From contig DATIXJ010000002.1 of assembly GCA_035518715.1 (NCBI GenBank), positions 1 through 19,433 on the forward strand: 19,433 nt of DNA, given 5' to 3'. Source of the stretch: DATIXJ01 sp035518715. GTDB lineage: Bacteria > Bacteroidota > Ignavibacteria > UBA10030 > SZUA-254. Numbering within the stretch: the first letter of the stretch is position 1; every line of letters begins with the position of its first letter. Below the pieces are notes generated by a model, which was not told where the DNA came from, did not search any database, and saw only the letters and a list, made by a program, of their open reading frames with translations. Below, one piece after another: positions 14,597-19,433 of this stretch. The position numbers and the translations under genes are program-made.

Positions 14597-16393
14597 ATGA
14601 CTCAGCACATGAAGATCTTCCGTCGCATTATATTTCTAGCTCTGTTAAGCTCCTTGTGGATGATATTCGAAGGATGTCCGCACAATGAGGGTGCGTATTT
14701 ACCGAATGCGAGACCGATCGCTCGTCTATCGAATGTTCCACCCCAGAGCGATACAGTCGTGACCACGAGTCCCCAGTTCACCCTGTACTGGGTCGGAGAT
14801 GATCCGGATGGATATGTTGTGGGTTTCCGCTATCGATGGACGATCAATAACCTGCAGGAGCCCGGCGTGTGGGAAGATTATCGGATTCTTCTGAATATCA
14901 TGGTTCAGAAATATGCGCTCATGGCGGTGACGAAAGACCCGACGGCTGTTCCTGCCGTGTACAAGTACTTTGCAACTCTTCCACCCACCGGTTTGGATAC
15001 GGCTTCCATCAGTCATTTGAAGCGGGGCGATTCCATCACGGTTGCCGGCGTAAAAGTGTATGCCTCGAATTCCGATTCGATCCTGATCCCGGGTACGACG
15101 CAGCGTGATTCCAACCGCTTCCCGTTCCATGTCAATCCAACCAGCGGAACATTCATTTTTGAATCTCCCGATTCGGTTAATCTCCATACATTTGCAATCG
15201 AGGCGATCGATAACCTGGGTGCGACTTCTGCAGTTCCTGCGGAAGTATCGTTTGAAACGCCGAGTGCTGAGGCACCGGATACGAAAATCGATATCCTGCC
15301 CGATACGTCGCTCGTGATCTTGCACAAGAACGACGCGTTCACCGGGCTGGAATTCGATTACCACTCCGTCGATCCGAACAGTTCATATAATACCTATCAG
15401 TGGGCTGTTGATCGGGAGTTTTACGCCCCTGATTCCGTCCCGTGGTCGACATTCCAGCCGTACCAAACGGTGAAGATTGCAGCGGAGTCTTTTCATGATC
15501 CCTACGCAACCTCGCACACTTTTTCGGTGCGGGCAAAGAATCTCTTCGGGGTCATCGATCCCACTCCCGCAGAAACAACATTTTACACATTCTATCCCTC
15601 GTTCGCGCGGCCGGGATATTTACAACGCATTCTTCTGATCAATAATTCTCTTGATTCAGCGAGTCTTGGTCCCCAGTCGCCGACCCGCGCGATGATAGAA
15701 TCTTTTTACGAGAATATTCTGAATGACCTGGGGAAATCGGGGAAATTCGACGTCTGGGAAAGTGGCTCTGCGCCACCGATCGGAATCGGCTTCCCTGGTG
15801 CATCCACCCTTCAGGCATATAGCTTTGTGATTCTTGTCGCCGACCGTGGAAACGCGACCGGCGGCATGGAACCTCTTCTTGACCCGGGAAGAGAAAGTGG
15901 ACTTATTCAGTACTGCAACACCGGTGGGAATGCGATGTTCATCGGCTGGGGAATCCGGAGCAGTACGGCCATTCAGGTAACGGATGCGTTCTATCGTAAT
16001 CTCATCCATGTCGATCAGTCTTCGGTGTTTCATGTCGGGATCGCGAATCTTCTAATACGCATACCGGCGACGGAGATCATCATGGGTGCACAAGGTCAGC
16101 TGGGATATCCTGACATTGTCTGGGACAGCACGAAGCTCTATCCTTCGTGGAGTGGGGGTATACCAGGTCAGCTTCTCACATTCCCGACCGGATTCGGTGA
16201 AACGATATACAAGACGCTCGACAGCAACACGGGCTCCCCATATCACCTGGAATCGATAGGTGTGCGATATATCGGGCCCGGCTTTTTCAACTCAATATTC
16301 CTTCCGTTCCCGCTGTACTTTGCCCAGCAACCTGTCGCGGAACAATTTATGCGGAAGGCATTCACGGATGTGGGTGAATTGAATCGACCTTGA
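14597..16393 (+). CDS. Large multidomain lipoprotein with Ig-like and amidotransferase-like regions
   Basis: A 598-residue protein. AGGA (14584-14587) lies nine bases before the ATG at 14597; an in-frame ATG at 14609 is the alternative. The signal ends WMIFEGC with Cys27 as the probable lipid anchor. Residues about 38-225 are beta-sandwich-like, with TLYWVGDDPDGYVVGFRYRW, a pattern I associate with FN3/Ig-like extracellular domains, and a second such unit at about 240-335. From about 345 to 470 the sequence changes to an alpha/beta type: RILLINNSLDS, TRAMIESFYENIL, then YSFVILVADRG and GGNAMFIGWGIRSS. This resembles the flavodoxin-like fold of class-I glutamine amidotransferase/DUF4350-type domains, without an obvious catalytic Cys. 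It is not SusD-like. Its stop is 17 bases before the TonB-receptor start, so it is probably a surface partner of that receptor. Confidence 0.6.
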   Translation: MTQHMKIFRRIIFLALLSSLWMIFEGCPHNEGAYLPNARPIARLSNVPPQSDTVVTTSPQFTLYWVGDDPDGYVVGFRYRWTINNLQEPGVWEDYRILLNIMVQKYALMAVTKDPTAVPAVYKYFATLPPTGLDTASISHLKRGDSITVAGVKVYASNSDSILIPGTTQRDSNRFPFHVNPTSGTFIFESPDSVNLHTFAIEAIDNLGATSAVPAEVSFETPSAEAPDTKIDILPDTSLVILHKNDAFTGLEFDYHSVDPNSSYNTYQWAVDREFYAPDSVPWSTFQPYQTVKIAAESFHDPYATSHTFSVRAKNLFGVIDPTPAETTFYTFYPSFARPGYLQRILLINNSLDSASLGPQSPTRAMIESFYENILNDLGKSGKFDVWESGSAPPIGIGFPGASTLQAYSFVILVADRGNATGGMEPLLDPGRESGLIQYCNTGGNAMFIGWGIRSSTAIQVTDAFYRNLIHVDQSSVFHVGIANLLIRIPATEIIMGAQGQLGYPDIVWDSTKLYPSWSGGIPGQLLTFPTGFGETIYKTLDSNTGSPYHLESIGVRYIGPGFFNSIFLPFPLYFAQQPVAEQFMRKAFTDVGELNRP

Positions 16394-16398
16394 TCAGC

Positions 16399-16403
16399 AG
16401 GAG
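16399..16403 (+). promoter_or_regulatory. Ribosome binding site deciding the TonB-receptor start
   Basis: AGGAG lies seven bases before ATG 16411, ahead of the signal peptide. It favours 16411 over the in-frame TTG at 16390, which overlaps the upstream stop codon. Confidence 0.7.
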
Positions 16404-16410
16404 TTTTGAT

Positions 16411-19308
16411 ATGAAGACATTGGTACGCGTAGTTTCTCTCTCGCTTGTCTGTATCCTTCTCATCCCCGGCATTCTGGCTGCCGCCGCCGGCAAGATTGTC
16501 GGTGTGGTGCGTGATGCCAAGACGCACGAGCCGATTATCGGCGTGAACATCCTGGTCGTGGGGACATCGCGCGGCGCCTCTGCCGACATCGACGGCAAGT
16601 ATACGATCATCGGTATACCGCCGGGGACCTACACCATCCGGGCGACCCAGGTTGGCTACGCCCCGGTTGAAGTAAAGGACTTCAAGGTCGGCGCCGACGT
16701 TACCACTCCTCTCGATTTTGCAATGTCGTCGAGCGACGTTCAGCTCGGCGAAGTCGTTATCCACGGCGAGCAACTCGTCAATAATATGAATACCTCCTCC
16801 ACGATCGACGTCGGCAGCAAATCCATCGAGAGTCTCCCGAACGTGAAGAGCGTCGACGACGTGGTAAAGATCCAGCCCGGAGTTCTCAAGCAGGGAAACA
16901 ACATTTACGTCCGCGGTGGACGCGCCAACGAAGTGCAGTATGTCGTCGACGGTGTGCCGGTCAACAACCTTCTTTCGAACAACAACATCGTCGATCCGAA
17001 CGCGACCTTGTCCAACCTCTATGCCGGAATGAATTCCGGGACGGTCGGCGGTGGAGCGACGGGTTTGTCCATCTCGGCAAACGCGATTTCATCCGTGAGC
17101 GTGCAGACGAGCGGGTTCGATGCGGACTACGGAAACGCTCAGTCCGGCATCATCAATATTTCCACGAAGTCCGGCGATACCGGGAGATATTCGGGAAGCG
17201 CGCAGTTCAGGACGGACCGCATGGCGGCTACGAATCAGAATGAGGCGTACAATTCATTTTCCCTCGGTGGCCCTGAACCCCTTTCGAGATATCTTCTCCC
17301 CGAACTCGGACTCAAACTTCCAGGGAGTCTGACGTTCTTCTTCAATGTCGATATCGATCGGTCGGACGGATACCGCCAGTATGCACACAATCAGTTTTAC
17401 AATCCTCTCCAGCGAAAAGTGGAATTCAACGGCCTGTTCGGCGGAATCATGAACGGCGTGGGATTTGATTTTCGCGACAATCAATCCAACTCGTTCACCT
17501 TCAGCTCAAAACTCCGCTACGATATCAGCGGCACGGATCAGATCCTGTATTCCTATAACGGCGCGCTCAGCTCGGGCCACGATTATGACAATAACTGGGT
17601 GTACATGGCGGACTCATCGATGCTCAGCGCCACGCTTTCAATCAATCACAATCTCTCGTGGGAACACTTCTTCGGCAGCAATTCATACGGGAAAATCATT
17701 TTGGGAGAAGTTGAACAGCGCACGGGAAACGACGTTGCGGGCATCCTTCCATCCGACTATTCACCGGTGAACCAGAATCAGGACATCAACAACGACGGCT
17801 ATTATGATGTGGGGACAACCCAGGCATGGGCGAGCTCGGTGACACGCGACTGGTCCCTGCGTTTCGAGTTCAACAGCCAGGTTCATCCTCTACACCTCCT
17901 GAAGACCGGATTCGAGTATCACTATTTTTCCGTGCAGTCGACGACCATCGACGATCCGACGGTCCCGCATTACGATGCGGACGGCAACGTCATCCAGTTC
18001 CCCGACACGGCGTATATTTATAGTAAGGGCCTGTATCCGGGGTTCGGCAAGTATCGGTGGTCCATCAATGATTTTCCGAATCGCGGCGCACTCTGGGTCC
18101 AGGACAACATTGAATTCTCCGGGCTCAATTTCCACGTCGGACTGCGCTACGACTACCAGGATATCGGCAGGCAGGTGTTCGATGACCAATGGATATCGTC
18201 ATGGCGGACTGCGGTGGGCTCGGACATACCCGGTTCACCATTCCAACCCGACTGGGCACAAAAAGACGCCAGCGGCAATTATGAGAGGATGAACGGCGGG
18301 AGTACGTTCTGGTATTATTTCACCCACGGTTACTTCAGCCCCCGGCTTGCTATCGGATATCCTGTTACCGACAGGATCGTCTTCTTCTTCAACTACGGGC
18401 ACTTTCTGCAGTTCCCGTCGTTCGATGAGTACTTCAATGACCCGACGGTGCTCGGCGCGAGCGGAAACTATGTCGGAAATCCGGATCTGAAACCGCAGAA
18501 AACGATCCAGTATGAATCCGGATTCGACGACCAGTTTGCAGACAATCTGTCATTCTCTCTGCATGCCTATTACAAGGATGTGTTTGACTATGCGGATCTT
18601 GTATCGGCGGGAAATGCGCAACTGTATTACAACTTCGATTATGCGAGCACGCGTGGTTTCGATCTGTCGTTCCAGCAGGCGCTCGCGTCGAACTTCTCTT
18701 CCACACTCAGCTATTCCTATGCAATTGCGAAGGGACGTGCATCAAACCCGCTCGCGAGCGTTTATCAGCCGAGTTACCAGCTGCCGAGAGAAACGCGCAT
18801 GGATTGGGACCAGAACAATACGGTCAACCTCTTTCTCCGGTACGCCGTGGACCCCCGCCAGGATTCCTATATCTTCGGGATACCGTTGAATAATTACGGC
18901 GTCTCGCTCACGTGGAGCTATGGCAGCGGGTACCCATACAGCGGATACAACGGCGGTCATATCACACTCCGGAATCTCTATCTCCATAACAGCGAAACCG
19001 CACCGTACACTTCGGTCTTCAACCTCTCTCTCTATAAGGGCTTTCAGGTTCTCGGGACACTCAACATGATGGCGACGCTTGATATCACGAACTTGTTTAA
19101 TCGGGATAACGTGAGCGCCTCGTTTCTCCAGAACAGTACGGTCGGTCAGTACTATGGCAGGCCCGCCGAGTACGGAGATATACAGGATCCGACGGCAGGA
19201 AACGGGATCGTCCTTCCGTGGAATCGGGTAGCGCACGATTTCACCTACCCGGGTGTCTTCGAGGCCCCGCGACAAATTCTCCTTGGAATACGAATGACAT
19301 GGCAATGA
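16411..19308 (+). CDS. TonB-dependent outer-membrane receptor with carboxypeptidase-regulatory-like domain
   Basis: A 965-residue outer-membrane protein. The signal peptide (about 1-26) ends ILAAAA/G. Residues about 28-110 are a carboxypeptidase-regulatory-like (CarboxypepD_reg) beta-sandwich: KIVGVVRDAKTHEPIIGVNI, DGKYTIIGIPPGTYTIRA. The TonB box is near LGEVVIHGEQ (about 111-122). The plug (to about 260) contains SLPNVKSVDDVVKIQPGV and the hallmark YVRGGRANEVQYVVDGVPV. The remaining residues form the 22-strand barrel, with the last strand ending ILLGIRMTWQ. Known members take up ligands with energy from TonB-ExbBD. An EF-hand/dockerin-like loop DxNxDGxxD at residues 458-466 lies in a predicted extracellular loop. 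It lacks the SusC signature context: no SusD follows, and two other lipoproteins precede. Ligand unknown. Confidence 0.92.
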   Translation: MKTLVRVVSLSLVCILLIPGILAAAAGKIVGVVRDAKTHEPIIGVNILVVGTSRGASADIDGKYTIIGIPPGTYTIRATQVGYAPVEVKDFKVGADVTTPLDFAMSSSDVQLGEVVIHGEQLVNNMNTSSTIDVGSKSIESLPNVKSVDDVVKIQPGVLKQGNNIYVRGGRANEVQYVVDGVPVNNLLSNNNIVDPNATLSNLYAGMNSGTVGGGATGLSISANAISSVSVQTSGFDADYGNAQSGIINISTKSGDTGRYSGSAQFRTDRMAATNQNEAYNSFSLGGPEPLSRYLLPELGLKLPGSLTFFFNVDIDRSDGYRQYAHNQFYNPLQRKVEFNGLFGGIMNGVGFDFRDNQSNSFTFSSKLRYDISGTDQILYSYNGALSSGHDYDNNWVYMADSSMLSATLSINHNLSWEHFFGSNSYGKIILGEVEQRTGNDVAGILPSDYSPVNQNQDINNDGYYDVGTTQAWASSVTRDWSLRFEFNSQVHPLHLLKTGFEYHYFSVQSTTIDDPTVPHYDADGNVIQFPDTAYIYSKGLYPGFGKYRWSINDFPNRGALWVQDNIEFSGLNFHVGLRYDYQDIGRQVFDDQWISSWRTAVGSDIPGSPFQPDWAQKDASGNYERMNGGSTFWYYFTHGYFSPRLAIGYPVTDRIVFFFNYGHFLQFPSFDEYFNDPTVLGASGNYVGNPDLKPQKTIQYESGFDDQFADNLSFSLHAYYKDVFDYADLVSAGNAQLYYNFDYASTRGFDLSFQQALASNFSSTLSYSYAIAKGRASNPLASVYQPSYQLPRETRMDWDQNNTVNLFLRYAVDPRQDSYIFGIPLNNYGVSLTWSYGSGYPYSGYNGGHITLRNLYLHNSETAPYTSVFNLSLYKGFQVLGTLNMMATLDITNLFNRDNVSASFLQNSTVGQYYGRPAEYGDIQDPTAGNGIVLPWNRVAHDFTYPGVFEAPRQILLGIRMTWQ

Positions 19309-19343
19309 AATCTCAGATGATGTCAGATAAAAGGATTTCGGAT

Positions 19344-19433
19344 ATGAAACATTTCGGTTTGACACTGGTGATCTGCCTCTGCGCAGTGGTGTTGATGAGC
19401 TTTGCTGCAAAGGACTCAAGGAACCTATCAAAG
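19344..19433 (+). CDS. Exported protein, 3' end outside window
   Basis: The frame from ATG 19344 is open to the window end and starts MKHFGLTLVICLCAVVLMSF followed by AAKDSRN, a Sec signal peptide with a likely cleavage after FAA. AAAGGA (19330-19335) is eight bases upstream. An in-frame ATG at 19305 overlaps the receptor stop codon and would add 13 residues in front of the signal, so 19344 is preferred. Only 36 bases separate the receptor stop from this start, so it belongs to the receptor operon. Too little is visible to name the family. Confidence 0.6.
   Translation, partial: MKHFGLTLVICLCAVVLMSFAAKDSRNLSK

Noticed and set aside
14597..16393. SusD-like partner for the TonB receptor
   Set aside because: The lipoprotein has Ig-like and amidotransferase-like regions rather than the helical TPR core of SusD.
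18742..19431. 229-codon open frame on the - strand at the window end
   Set aside because: Antisense to the last part of the TonB receptor barrel, which is well supported; product has no recognisable motif.
1..19433. CRISPR arrays, tRNA, rRNA, insertion sequences, phage or toxin-antitoxin genes
   Set aside because: No spaced direct repeats, transposase motifs, tRNA-like cloverleafs or rRNA-like conserved stretches were seen by eye on either strand.

Overview
The window reads as chromosomal DNA from a Bacteroidota-like (FCB group) bacterium of moderate GC content, perhaps the Ignavibacteria/Chlorobi side. The pointers are a TonB-dependent receptor with an N-terminal carboxypeptidase-regulatory-like domain, many Sec-signal and lipobox proteins, a DUF4412 protein, a free-standing two-component-regulator-type propeller, and a TfoX-like protein of a type I associate with Bacteroidota. 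The taxonomic call is inference; there is no rRNA or ribosomal protein here. The best promoter in the window is classical TTGACA-17-TATAAT, which fits the Ignavibacteria/Chlorobi side better than Bacteroides proper.

Layout. 1-1433: 3' part of a PAS/HisKA/HATPase/REC hybrid histidine kinase. 1507-2157: phospholipase/carboxylesterase-family hydrolase. 2201-3520: GlcF-like iron-sulfur subunit of glycolate/lactate oxidation. A promoter match then leads into a + strand cluster: OmpA-family protein with a helical and coiled-coil stalk (3604-5109), TfoX-like protein (5117-5617), a possible 9-codon leader ORF with an AGGAGG site (5644-5673) and a lipoprotein (5678-6487). A - strand secreted protein with a proline-rich tail (6595-7479) converges on this cluster and diverges from thiI (7717-8958). 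thiI is closely followed by a CDGSH iron-sulfur protein, and then by a DUF4412 secreted protein and a Tat-signal six-hairpin-glycosidase-like protein (10126-12399). A seven-bladed propeller lipoprotein lies on the - strand (12510-13583).

After a 396-base gap that holds a fold-prone element and a perfect-consensus promoter, a + strand operon begins: DUF4382-like lipoprotein, large multidomain lipoprotein, TonB-dependent receptor, and the start of another exported protein cut by the window edge.

How the genes work together. Most products are predicted to be envelope or secreted proteins. The last operon is the most system-like part: an outer-membrane TonB receptor expressed with two lipoproteins that do not look like SusD. 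Next to it, on other transcripts, are a free-standing propeller lipoprotein and a Tat-exported glycosidase-like enzyme, so a glycan or other nutrient acquisition locus is possible but not shown. thiI plus CDGSH make a small sulfur/Fe-S pair. I see no phage, transposon, CRISPR, toxin-antitoxin or defence genes, no tRNA or rRNA, and no clearly novel system; the candidate novelties are listed as graded findings.
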